This document shows positions 27,214-35,039 of a stretch of DNA of 64,000 bases, one piece after another. The DNA lies in assembly GCF_035510375.1 (NCBI RefSeq), contig NZ_DATKHG010000023.1. One strand, given 5' to 3'. Position numbers and translations under genes: made by a program. Position 1 is the stretch's first letter; each line of letters opens with the position of its first letter. The notes under the pieces are model-generated. The model worked only from the letters and a program-made list of their open reading frames with translations, made no database searches and had not been told where the DNA came from. Origin of the DNA: Paenibacillus_I sp035510375. GTDB lineage: Bacteria > Bacillota > Bacilli > Paenibacillales > Paenibacillaceae.

Positions 27214-27729
27214 TTAACAATCCTCCCCTTCTCCTGTTAAGTAAGCAGCGTCGTATGAGTCTTTATCTGTTTGGGATAAGCTCGTGATGGAGAGTTTTCC
27301 TTGTTGCATGATATCCGTAGATCCAGAAGTGTGGTCTAGTCCCAGTGCGTGGCCAAATTCGTGTGTTGTCGTTTTGGTGCGTTGATCGGCAGTCATGGTG
27401 ACGTAGTGGTAATCGTTAAGTTTAATAGTGCCGCACGAGCATGTTTCACCCAAAGTAGTAGATACTTCGTAAAAATCACTGACAAATACATCTTCAACAA
27501 CCCAAATGTTGTCAGGTCTAATGACACCCGATTTGTGTCCATTCCAGAGGTTTACGGCATTGGTGACGCTTGTGCCGTATTTCGTGTTGCTATCCCAATC
27601 CAGATTTTTTCCGCTATCAACGAGATCCCATCCTTGTAGTGCGGCATAAGCAGTAGGTGGTGGTGTGATTAAAGCGATAGCAAGTGCAACAACTCCTAGA
27701 AATGTACTTACCTTTTTGTTAAGGTTAAT
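27214..27729 (-). CDS. Matrixin-like secreted zinc metalloprotease with apparent ATT start
   Basis: The open frame runs from a stop at 27745-27747 to 27214. It encodes a signal peptide (KKVSTFLGVVALAIALITPP, ending near TAYA), then WDSNTKYGTS and VNLWNGHKSG segments typical of matrixin-type proteases, and the zinc site HEFGHALGLDH followed by a Met-turn region (DIMQQG). No ATG, GTG or TTG exists before the signal peptide. ATT at 27729 lies about 10 bases after a perfect AAGGAGGT site, giving 171 residues. Either ATT is used or an ATG has mutated. The next in-frame TTG (27453) would lose the signal peptide and half the catalytic domain. Confidence 0.75.
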   Translation of the reverse strand: MNLNKKVSTFLGVVALAIALITPPPTAYAALQGWDLVDSGKNLDWDSNTKYGTSVTNAVNLWNGHKSGVIRPDNIWVVEDVFVSDFYEVSTTLGETCSCGTIKLNDYHYVTMTADQRTKTTTHEFGHALGLDHTSGSTDIMQQGKLSITSLSQTDKDSYDAAYLTGEGEDC

Positions 27730-28022
27730 TTTAGGTATACCTCCTTAAATTTTCCTTTCTATCAAATGAATCATACAAGTTTCGTAGATGGCCGTCAATA
27801 GATTTGGTATCAATCAACCCTATCATGTTTCGAATAAGTATCCCGATGCCGCAACCCCCTCCTTTTTTCACCGGGATGCCAAAGACGGCGATCCCTTTCC
27901 CCATATTAATCAGAAAATTCTTATTTATCTGACAATAACATGCTGATATAATAAAACTATAAAACTGCGAAAACTGAATAGTCGGTTGGTATCGTCATCA
28001 TCAACAAGAAGGAGGGAACTCT

Positions 28023-29921
28023 ATGGCATTCTTGGACAAGCTGGCCGATTATCGGGAGAAGGAGCATGGACTGCATTGGGAAGGCACGTTCATGGCGTAT
28101 TTGGCTCTCGTGCGAGAACGCCCGGAGATCGCGGGGCTGGCCCATGACCGCATTTACCGGATGATCGAATTGGCGGGCATCGAGGACAAGGGCGATGGCA
28201 AGCGGGAATACAAGTTTTTCAGCTCGGCGCTGTTCGGGCTGGAGGACGATTTGCAGACGCTGGTCGAAGAATATTTCCGTCCGGCGGCCCAGCGGCTTGA
28301 TGTGCGGAAAAGGCTGCTGCTGCTGATGGGACCCGTCAGCGGCGGCAAATCGACCCTCGTTTCCCTCCTGAAGGAAGGACTGGAGCAATTCTCGCGGACC
28401 GACGCGGGAGCCGTTTACGCGATCAAGGGCTGCCCGATGCAGGAGGAGCCGCTCCATCTCATTCCGTCCGGGCTGCGGGCCGAATTCGCGCAGGAGTACG
28501 GCGTGCGCATCGAAGGCGACCTGTGCCCGGTTTGCCGCCTTCGCCTGGAAACCGAATTCGACGGGCGCATCGAGGAGATGCCGGTAACGCGCGTCCTGTT
28601 CTCGGAGGCGAAAAGGGTCGGGATCGGCACCTTTGCCCCTTCCGACCCGAAGTCGCAGGATATCGCGGACCTGACGGGAAGCATCGACTTTTCCACGATC
28701 TCGCAGTACGGCTCCGAGTCGGACCCGCGGGCCTACCGTTTTGACGGAGAACTGAACAAGGCGAACCGGGGGCTTATGGAGTTCCAGGAAATGCTTAAGT
28801 GCGATGAGAAATTCCTTTGGAATCTGTTGTCGCTGACGCAGGAGGGCAATTTCAAGGCAGGGCGCTTCGCCCTGATTTCCGCCGATGAGCTGATCGTCGC
28901 GCATACGAATGAAACGGAATACCGTTCGTTCATCGCCAACAAGAAGAACGAGGCGCTGCATTCCCGGATGATCGTCATGCGAATTCCGTACAACCTGAAG
29001 GTCAGCGAGGAGGAACGGATCTACGCCAAGCTCATCGGCCAATCCGATATCCGGGGCATGCACATCGCGCCGGCTGCGCTCTGGACCGCTGCGGTGTTCA
29101 GCGTGCTGTCGCGGCTCAAGGAATCGAAGAAGCCGGGCGTCGACCCGCTTAAGAAAATGTACCTGTACGACGGCGTCGAGGTGGACGGCGCGAAGAGCGG
29201 CGATGCTCAGGAGCTGCGCAAGGAATTTATGGATGAAGGGATGTCCGGCGTTGATCCCCGTTATGTGATCAACCGGATCTCCAGCGCGCTCATCAAAGGG
29301 GACAAGCCGTGCATCAATGCGCTGGACGTGCTGAAATCGCTGAAGGAAGGGCTCGACCAGCACGCTTCTATCTCCAGAGAGGAGCGGGAGCGGCTGCTGA
29401 ACTTCATTACGCTGGCCCGCCAGGAATACGACCATAAGGCGCGGACGGAAGTGCAGCGGGCGTTCGTCTATTCCTTCGAGGATTCGGCGCATACGATGAT
29501 GGACAATTATCTGGACAATGTGGAGGCGTACTGCAACGGGTCCAAAATGAAGGATCCGATAACCGAAGAGGAGCAGGAACCCGACGAGAAGCTGATGCGC
29601 GCGATTGAGGAGCAGATCGGCATTACGGAAAATCAGAAGAAGGCGTTCCGGGAAGAAATTCTGATCAAGATTTCCACGCTTGCCCGCCGCGGCCGCAAGT
29701 TCGAGTACACCTCCCACGAGATGCTGAAGGAAGCGATCGAGAAGAAGCTGTTCGGCGACCTGAAGGATGTGGTGAAAATTACGACGTCGGTGAAAAATCC
29801 CGACGAAGCGCAGCTGAAGCGGATCAACGAAGTATCGGCGCGCCTGATCGAGCATCACGGCTACTGTGCGTCATGCGCCAACGAGTTGATGAAATATGTC
29901 GGCAGCCTGTTAAACCGCTAG
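28023..29921 (+). CDS. prkA: PrkA serine protein kinase / AAA protein
   Basis: A 632-residue protein, full family length. The AAA domain has Walker A GPVSGGKST near residue 107 and the zinc-like CPVCRLRLE segment. The C-terminal part holds the kinase-like region. PrkA affects sporulation and stationary-phase regulation in Bacillus. It is followed by yhbH and spoVR, the conserved partners. The AAGGAGGG site lies 7 bases before ATG. Upstream is TATAAT (27946), but its -35 partner is poor. Confidence 0.95.
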   Translation: MAFLDKLADYREKEHGLHWEGTFMAYLALVRERPEIAGLAHDRIYRMIELAGIEDKGDGKREYKFFSSALFGLEDDLQTLVEEYFRPAAQRLDVRKRLLLLMGPVSGGKSTLVSLLKEGLEQFSRTDAGAVYAIKGCPMQEEPLHLIPSGLRAEFAQEYGVRIEGDLCPVCRLRLETEFDGRIEEMPVTRVLFSEAKRVGIGTFAPSDPKSQDIADLTGSIDFSTISQYGSESDPRAYRFDGELNKANRGLMEFQEMLKCDEKFLWNLLSLTQEGNFKAGRFALISADELIVAHTNETEYRSFIANKKNEALHSRMIVMRIPYNLKVSEEERIYAKLIGQSDIRGMHIAPAALWTAAVFSVLSRLKESKKPGVDPLKKMYLYDGVEVDGAKSGDAQELRKEFMDEGMSGVDPRYVINRISSALIKGDKPCINALDVLKSLKEGLDQHASISREERERLLNFITLARQEYDHKARTEVQRAFVYSFEDSAHTMMDNYLDNVEAYCNGSKMKDPITEEEQEPDEKLMRAIEEQIGITENQKKAFREEILIKISTLARRGRKFEYTSHEMLKEAIEKKLFGDLKDVVKITTSVKNPDEAQLKRINEVSARLIEHHGYCASCANELMKYVGSLLNR

Positions 29922-29939
29922 AGGAAGGGGTGGAGCCGC

Positions 29940-31184
29940 ATGCTTGAACATGAACCGCTATTCGTGTTGTCGCAGAATGATTGGTCGCTCCACCGCAAAG
30001 GCGAGCTCGACCAGCAGCGCCATACCAGAAAGGTCAAGGAAGCGATCAAACAAAACCTGTCCGACCTGGTCAGCGAGGAAGCGATCATTACGTCGCAAGG
30101 CGACCGGATCGTGAAGGTGCCGATCCGCGGCATGGACGAGCCGAAGTTTCGATACGATTATTCGGACAAGCAGCAGGTCGGCCAGGGAAAAGGCGGCACC
30201 AGGGTCGGAGACGTCGTCGGACAGGCGCAGCCCGGGCAAGGAAGGGAGCAAACGCCGGGCCGCGGCGGGGAGCCGGGCGCGGGCGATCAGCCGGGCGTCG
30301 ATTATTACGAGGCCGACATTACGGTCGACGAGCTGGCGGAGCTGATTTTCGAGGATCTGCAGCTTCCCCGCCTGAAGCCGAAAAGCGAAGTCGATCTGAC
30401 GGTGGAGGATATCCGCTTTAACAACGTCCGCCGCAAGGGGATGATGGGCAACATCGACAAACGGCGCACGTTGATCGAAGCCATGAAGCGCCGGGCGCTT
30501 GCCGGCTATGACGGCGGCGTCTCCGACCCCGCCGCCGCGCTGCCCGCACCAGGGGCGGGGGCTGCGGTTCAGCCGCCGGGCGCCGCAGGCCAAGGGCTGA
30601 TCCGCAATGAGGACATGCGGTTCAAAACCTGGGAGGACATCCGCAAGCCGCAGAGCGCCGCCGTGGTCATGGCGATGATGGACACATCGGGCTCCATGGG
30701 CTCGTTCGAGAAATATATCGCGCGCAGCTTCTATTTCTGGATGGTCCGCTTCCTGCGCACGAAATACGAAGAGGTCCAGATCTGCTTTCTCTCCCACGAT
30801 ACGGAAGCGAAGCGGGTTGAGGAAGAAGCTTTTTTCACGAAAGGGGAAAGCGGGGGGACGAAGTGCTCCTCCGTCTACAAGCTCGCCATGGAACTGCTGG
30901 ACAGCGAATTTCCGCACTCCCATTATAATGCTTATGCGTTCCATTTCTCCGACGGCGACAATCTCGATTCGGACAACGACGTGACCGCGGCGCTTGTCCG
31001 CGGCATGCTGGAGCGGATCAACCTGCTCGGCTACGGCGAGATCCGCCGCTACGGCACGGCGGGGCGGCTGTGGGAGACGATGAGGGGCATCGAGCACGAG
31101 GCGTTCAGCCGCTCGGTATTGCGCGAGAAGGGCGACGTGTACCGCACGCTGAAAAACTTTTTCGGCGAAGCCGCGGTGGGGTGA
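29940..31184 (+). CDS. yhbH: YhbH family sporulation protein (DUF444)
   Basis: A 414-residue cytoplasmic protein. The DUF444 signature includes the DRIVKVPIRGMDEPKFRYD region near residue 60 and a von Willebrand A-like domain with the metal-ion-dependent site MDTSGSMG near residue 245. A Gly/Pro/Gln-rich linker (about 85-120) and an Ala/Pro-rich insert (about 195-220) are low complexity. It is needed for sporulation in Bacillus subtilis. It sits 18 bases after prkA and 15 before spoVR, so one operon. Confidence 0.94.
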   Translation: MLEHEPLFVLSQNDWSLHRKGELDQQRHTRKVKEAIKQNLSDLVSEEAIITSQGDRIVKVPIRGMDEPKFRYDYSDKQQVGQGKGGTRVGDVVGQAQPGQGREQTPGRGGEPGAGDQPGVDYYEADITVDELAELIFEDLQLPRLKPKSEVDLTVEDIRFNNVRRKGMMGNIDKRRTLIEAMKRRALAGYDGGVSDPAAALPAPGAGAAVQPPGAAGQGLIRNEDMRFKTWEDIRKPQSAAVVMAMMDTSGSMGSFEKYIARSFYFWMVRFLRTKYEEVQICFLSHDTEAKRVEEEAFFTKGESGGTKCSSVYKLAMELLDSEFPHSHYNAYAFHFSDGDNLDSDNDVTAALVRGMLERINLLGYGEIRRYGTAGRLWETMRGIEHEAFSRSVLREKGDVYRTLKNFFGEAAVG

Positions 31185-31199
31185 GGAGGAGAGAGGGCC

Positions 31200-32450
31200 A
31201 TGAACCGAGCGGATTACGAACAGCTGGAGCGGGCGATCGGCCGCCTGACGGAGATGGCCGCCGCGGAAGGGCTGGACTTTTTCCCGATGCGCTACGAGGT
31301 GTGTCCCTCCGAGGTGCTGTACTCCATCGGCGCTTACGGCATGCCGACCCGCTTCGCGCATTGGAGCTTCGGCAAAGCGTATCAGCGGATGAAGTCGGAA
31401 TACGATTTCGGCTTGAGCCGCATCTACGAGCTCGTGATCAATTCGAATCCCTGCTATGCGTTTCTGCTAGACCGCAACACGCTGCTGCAGAACAAGCTGA
31501 TCGTCGCCCATGTGCTGGGGCACAGCGATTTTTTCAGAAACAACGCCATGTTCGCGGCCACCGACCGCAAGATGGTCGACCGGATGGCGGTGTTCGCGTC
31601 GCGGATGCGCGCGTTCGAGCAGGAATACGGCCCGGATGAGGTCGAGCTTGTGCTGGATGCGGGCCTGTCGATCCAGGAGCACATCGATCCGCAGGTCCGC
31701 GCCGGGCGCAAAGGCGGTTTCAACGAGGCGGAGGGCGGTGCGAAGGACGTCGTCGGCTTTATCGCGGGCGGCAGCCGGACGCTGAAGGACTGGCAGCGTG
31801 AAATTCTGTATATGCTGCGCGAGGAGATGCTGTATTTCTGGCCGCAGCTGGAGACGAAAATTCTGAATGAAGGCTGGGCGACGTTCTGGCATTTGAGGCT
31901 TGTGCGGCAGCTGGACCTCGACGATTCGGAAATTGTGGAATTCGCGAAAATGAATGCGGGCGTGGTACAGCCTGGCGGCGGGAGCCTGAACCCCTATTAC
32001 CTGGGACTGCGCATGCTGGAATACATCGAGCGCCGGGAAGGGACGGAGGCGTTATTCGACATCCGCGAGATGGAATCCGACGTGTCGTTCCTGCGCAATT
32101 ACTTGACCAAGGGGCTTGTGGAGGAGATGGATCTGTTCCTGTACGGACGCGACCGGGACGTCTACCGGGTGACCGAAAAGGACGTGGCAGCCGTCCGCGA
32201 CACGCTCATCCGCCAGCGTACGAACGGCGGCTATCCGTATATCACGGCGATGGACGATGATTACGGCGGCAACGGCGAGCTGCTGCTTCTGCACCGGTAC
32301 GAGGGGCTGGAGCTCGACCGCAAATATGTGGACCGCACGCTGCCGCTCGTCCACCGGCTGTGGGGCCGGCCGGTCCATCTGCAGACGCGGGGCAAGGACA
32401 GCGCGGAAGTCCGGTACTTTTATGACGGGAGCCGGGTGCAGGCGGTGTAA
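31200..32450 (+). CDS. spoVR: SpoVR family protein (spore cortex)
   Basis: A 416-residue SpoVR/YcgB-family protein, slightly shorter than the roughly 468 residues in Bacillus subtilis. Conserved parts include the MRYEVCPSEVLYSIGAYGMP segment, NPCYAFLLDRN, ILYMLREEMLYFWPQ, NEGWATFWH and NPYYLGLRMLEYIE. It is associated with spore cortex formation, but the biochemical role is unknown. Third gene of the prkA operon; a terminator follows 40 bases on. Confidence 0.94.
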   Translation: MNRADYEQLERAIGRLTEMAAAEGLDFFPMRYEVCPSEVLYSIGAYGMPTRFAHWSFGKAYQRMKSEYDFGLSRIYELVINSNPCYAFLLDRNTLLQNKLIVAHVLGHSDFFRNNAMFAATDRKMVDRMAVFASRMRAFEQEYGPDEVELVLDAGLSIQEHIDPQVRAGRKGGFNEAEGGAKDVVGFIAGGSRTLKDWQREILYMLREEMLYFWPQLETKILNEGWATFWHLRLVRQLDLDDSEIVEFAKMNAGVVQPGGGSLNPYYLGLRMLEYIERREGTEALFDIREMESDVSFLRNYLTKGLVEEMDLFLYGRDRDVYRVTEKDVAAVRDTLIRQRTNGGYPYITAMDDDYGGNGELLLLHRYEGLELDRKYVDRTLPLVHRLWGRPVHLQTRGKDSAEVRYFYDGSRVQAV

Positions 32451-32490
32451 GCCCAGGGAAAGCGAACGGAGATTTTATAGGAAAAAGGGG

Positions 32491-32523
32491 CGCCGCTGTC
32501 GAAGCGGCGTTCGTTTGTTTTTC
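32491..32523 (+). terminator. Terminator of the prkA-yhbH-spoVR operon
   Basis: CGCCGCT and AGCGGCG arms around a five-base loop are followed by a T-rich stretch (TTCGTTTGTTTTT). Confidence 0.8.
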
Positions 32524-32536
32524 TCATGCCAGGAAG

Positions 32537-32565
32537 CATACAAATAATGTGTTTCCGTGTATAAT
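32537..32565 (+). promoter_or_regulatory. Possible promoter of the broken antitoxin-toxin pair
   Basis: A perfect TATAAT preceded by TG is at 32560-32565, about 50 bases before the probable TTG start. The -35 region (CATACA) is poor, as expected for a TG-assisted promoter. Confidence 0.45.
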
Positions 32566-32615
32566 GAATAATTAGAAGTGTTGCCAATCCATGTGTGAGT
32601 TGTGAGGTGACAAAG

Positions 32616-32896
32616 TTGAAACAAATTCAAGATCACTCCTTGTTTATTCAGGAATTTCAAAAGTTGATTAATTCCAAGAGGTTTATAAATATGAAAATTG
32701 ACGAGGACGATAACGGAATGATCATTCGGTTAGAGGAATGGCATCAGGAGGATAAGTCAAAGAAAAAGGAGCATGCCTTAAGGACGCTGGAGGATCGGCA
32801 GGAATTTTAAATGCGTACCCCGATACAGTTAAAAAGGAATTTCAAGCGATTGCCGAGCGTGAAGGGGAAGAGGATCGGGAGGATAGTTGTCTTTGA
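32616..32896 (+). pseudogene. Frameshifted antitoxin-like gene
   Basis: The first frame encodes about 64 residues (from TTG 32616, ribosome site GAGGTGA) ending at 32810 after LEDRQEF. The adjacent frame carries on with an open, charged helical tail, ILNAYPDTVKKEFQAIAERE, ending at 32896. This looks like one antitoxin broken by a frameshift near 32785. The stop overlaps the TTG that begins the PIN-like toxin remnant, the usual antitoxin-toxin coupling. Family assignment is inferred from arrangement and composition. Confidence 0.5.
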
Positions 32897-33056
32897 ACAG
32901 ATATTTACTGGATACGAGCGTCTAGTGAAGATCAGTAAGTTTATTGATGTTGCAGATGAAGTAATTACTATAGATCGCGATATCGCTCGTTTAGCAGGGG
33001 AGATACGATCCTTTTTTCAGCTTGAGCGGAGAAAACCGAAAGGACCGTCAGGGTGA
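32893..33056 (+). pseudogene. VapC-like PIN domain toxin remnant
   Basis: TTG 32893 begins NRYLLDTSV, the typical first strand of a PIN domain with its catalytic Asp, then hits a stop. The neighbouring frame continues with KFIDVADEVITIDRDIARLAGEIR, typical of the PIN middle region, and ends at 33056 in the terminator. The central segment and the C terminus with further acidic residues are missing. I infer a VapC-type RNase toxin inactivated by deletion. Confidence 0.6.
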
Positions 33057-33080
33057 ATCTCTCTCCCTGACGGTTTTTCT
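33044..33080 (+). terminator. Strong terminator after the toxin remnant
   Basis: ACCGTCAGGG and CCCTGACGGT form a perfect ten-pair stem with an 11-base loop and a T-rich tail. Confidence 0.85.
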
Positions 33081-33135
33081 TACCTGACGATTTTCCATAA
33101 ACAAAATTACAACATACAAATACGCGAGTGGAATC

Positions 33136-33231
33136 ATGATAGCGATTATATCGATTACAGTGGGTGGTGCGCCGCTGGAAGTATTGAAAACATACATCGA
33201 AAATCAAGGGAAGGAGGTGAAAACAACATGA
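33136..33231 (+). pseudogene. 3' remnant of an IS200-type Y1 transposase (tnpA)
   Basis: The frame ends in TVGGAPLEVLKTYIENQGKE, which resembles the C-terminal helix region of IS200/IS605 TnpA proteins. Its stop overlaps the tnpB start as ATGA. The catalytic Tyr and HUH motifs are absent. In the other frame just before 33155 the codons DSDYID look like the missing upstream piece, suggesting a frameshift too. Assignment is by short similarity only. Confidence 0.45.
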
Positions 33232-33557
33232 TCCGATGTGTCAAAACGGCGTTTCAAACATCGAAAGCCAATCTGGAGCGGCTGTTTGCGTGCAACCGTA
33301 TTTCCGCACAAATTTGGAACGAGTGCCTAACCATCGCGAAAGACTATTCCTTGCAGCAAAACGGCAAATGGATTGGCAAAACGGAGCTTCAAGCCGCATT
33401 AAAACATCGGTTTCCATTGCATTCACAGTCGGTGCAGGCAGTCTGCCATAAATATTTGTTTGCCAGAGACAGTGCCAGACAAGCGAATAACCAAGGTCTG
33501 GCTACCAAAAACCCGTACAAGAATAAGAAACGCTTCCTCGCTATAGCTCGTGCCTGA
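33228..33557 (+). pseudogene. Truncated TnpB (IS200/IS605 RNA-guided nuclease), N-terminal part
   Basis: About 100 residues match the N terminus of TnpB-type proteins (SKANLERLFACNRISAQIWNECL, then a KNPYKNKK region). The nuclease RuvC motifs and zinc ribbon are absent. Similarity stops near 33540, where ISL3 sequence begins, and the last few residues come from the IS. A GGAAGGAGGTG site precedes ATG. It cannot cut DNA as it stands. Confidence 0.75.
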
Positions 33558-33621
33558 AGTCTGCCTGATAGAGGTCTTGTCCATACTGCCAAGTAAGAAT
33601 ACTTACAAGGTGGTAATGATA

Positions 33622-34875
33622 ATGTGGACCTCATTAAGCAGCAACGACAATTTGATTTCAGAAATGTTTAAGGTCGCGTTACAGCTTGAAGAACCGTGGA
33701 AGCTGACGCATATTGAGTTTGACGAAGCGGGCCAGGCATGGCATCTGTTCATTGATTTTGAGCGAGGTGCAACGTTCCCCTGCCCGTTGTGCGGCAGAGC
33801 TTGCAAAGCCTACGATGCAGAAGTGAAGAAATGGCGGCATCTGGACTTCTGGGACTGGAAAACCTACATGCATGCTCGTGTGCCGCGAACCCGGTGCGAG
33901 TCCTGTAAGAAAGTAACACAAGTGCCGGTCAAATGGTCACGGCCGTTATCTCATTTCACGTGTCATTTTGAAGCGTGGGCCATGCGTCTGATGGCCGAGA
34001 TGCCGGTAAACGCCGCAGCCCGTGAACTGCGTGAGCACGATACGCGGATGTGGCGGATCTTTCACTACTACGTCGATAAAGCAATGGCGGAGCTTGATCT
34101 GACAGGCGTGAAGCGAGTTGCGATCGATGAAACCTCGTCACGACGCGGGCATCGCTACATTACGCTATTTGTTGATGTCGATACCAAGACGGTTTTGTTC
34201 GCCACAGAGGGCAAAGGAAAGGATACCCTCGAGCGCTTTCGCGCCTACTTAACGGCTAAGGGAGCGACGGCGGAGCAAGTCGAAGAAGTCTGCTGTGACA
34301 TGTCCCCTGCCTTCATTCGGGGTGTCGAAGACTACTTTCCTCAAGCGGAGATCACCTTCGATAAATTCCATGTCATGAAGATGGTCAACGAAGCCGTCGA
34401 TGAGGTGCGCATCCAGGAGCAGAAAAAAGCGCCGGAGCTCAAGCATACCAAGTATATCTGGCTCAAGAACAAAACGAATCTCAAGGACGAGCAGAAAGCA
34501 ACGCTCGAGAAGCTGAGTGAGAGTAACCTCCAGACCGGAAGAGCCTACCGGCTAAAGCTGGCGATGCAGGATCTGTGGACGACGAAACACATCTTCGCAG
34601 ACCTCTACCTGCGTGAGTGGATCGGTTGGGCGACGCGATCACAACTGGATCCCATGGTTCGCTTGGGGAAGACGATTAAACAGCATGAGGAAGGCATTCT
34701 GAGATGGTTTCACAGCAAAATGACCAACGGTTTGCTTGAAGGCATAAATGGACTTGTCCAAGCGGCTAAACGCCGAGCACGGGGTTACCGCAACGTGGAA
34801 AACTTAATCGCCATGGTCTATATGACCGCTAACAAGTTAAGACTGCCTACGCTCGGGGCACGCCGAGCACAATAA
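33622..34875 (+). CDS. ISL3-family transposase
   Basis: A 417-residue transposase. The N-terminal zinc-finger region has CPLCGRACKAYD and CESCKK. It is followed by a helix-turn-helix and the DDE domain (VAIDETSSRRGHRYITLFVDVD, CCDMSPAFIRGV, FDKFHVMKMVNEA, and the late Glu in NGLLEGINGLVQAAKRRARGY). All catalytic positions appear intact, so the element may be active. ATG 33622 follows an AAGGTGG site; the longer frame from 33550 crosses the tnpB junction. Confidence 0.9.
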   Translation: MWTSLSSNDNLISEMFKVALQLEEPWKLTHIEFDEAGQAWHLFIDFERGATFPCPLCGRACKAYDAEVKKWRHLDFWDWKTYMHARVPRTRCESCKKVTQVPVKWSRPLSHFTCHFEAWAMRLMAEMPVNAAARELREHDTRMWRIFHYYVDKAMAELDLTGVKRVAIDETSSRRGHRYITLFVDVDTKTVLFATEGKGKDTLERFRAYLTAKGATAEQVEEVCCDMSPAFIRGVEDYFPQAEITFDKFHVMKMVNEAVDEVRIQEQKKAPELKHTKYIWLKNKTNLKDEQKATLEKLSESNLQTGRAYRLKLAMQDLWTTKHIFADLYLREWIGWATRSQLDPMVRLGKTIKQHEEGILRWFHSKMTNGLLEGINGLVQAAKRRARGYRNVENLIAMVYMTANKLRLPTLGARRAQ

Positions 34876-34899
34876 CCCCTTGCCGCCTTGTGACCCCGC

Positions 34900-34956
34900 C
34901 TCATGGGCAAAAGGAGCGGTCAAGCGCTTTCCTTGAGGGCTTCTTTTGCCTATGAG
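34900..34956. repeat. Inverted repeat within the ISL3 3' region
   Basis: CTCATGGGCAAAAGGA and TCTTTTGCCTATGAG are inverted copies with one mismatch, separated by about 27 bases that include the small palindrome AAGCGCTT. No T run follows, so it is not a standard terminator. Confidence 0.6.
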
Positions 34957-35039
34957 ATTCTGCAAGCAAGCGGAAGGGGTTAGCATTCTATGGAAGTGGC
35001 AGTTACCCACCCAGTAGCGCGAAGAGCCAAGAAAAGGAC

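Larger units (their letters stand above)
33540..35028 (+). mobile_element. ISL3-family insertion sequence
   Basis: A roughly 1.5 kb element with one transposase gene. The right end is placed at 35028 because the bottom strand there reads GGCTCTTCGCGCTACTGGGT, a typical ISL3-type terminal repeat, and P-type ATPase coding resumes immediately after. A matching left repeat is not evident, and the left edge near 33540 is set by where tnpB similarity ends. The flanks belong to two different genes, so the insertion was accompanied by a deletion or rearrangement. Confidence 0.7.

Noticed and set aside
27928..27965. A sigma-A promoter before prkA (CTGACA and TATAAT)
   Set aside because: The two boxes are only 12 bases apart; no proper -35 box is at 17 bases.
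27957..29858. A 633-residue open frame on the - strand opposite prkA
   Set aside because: prkA is full length with clear motifs on the + strand; the antisense frame has no recognisable domain.
29958..31361. A 467-residue - strand frame opposite yhbH
   Set aside because: Shadow of a conserved sporulation gene; composition is unlike a real protein.
33530..33600. Left terminal repeat of the ISL3 element
   Set aside because: Only CGCTA and scattered bases match the right repeat; not enough to call an end.
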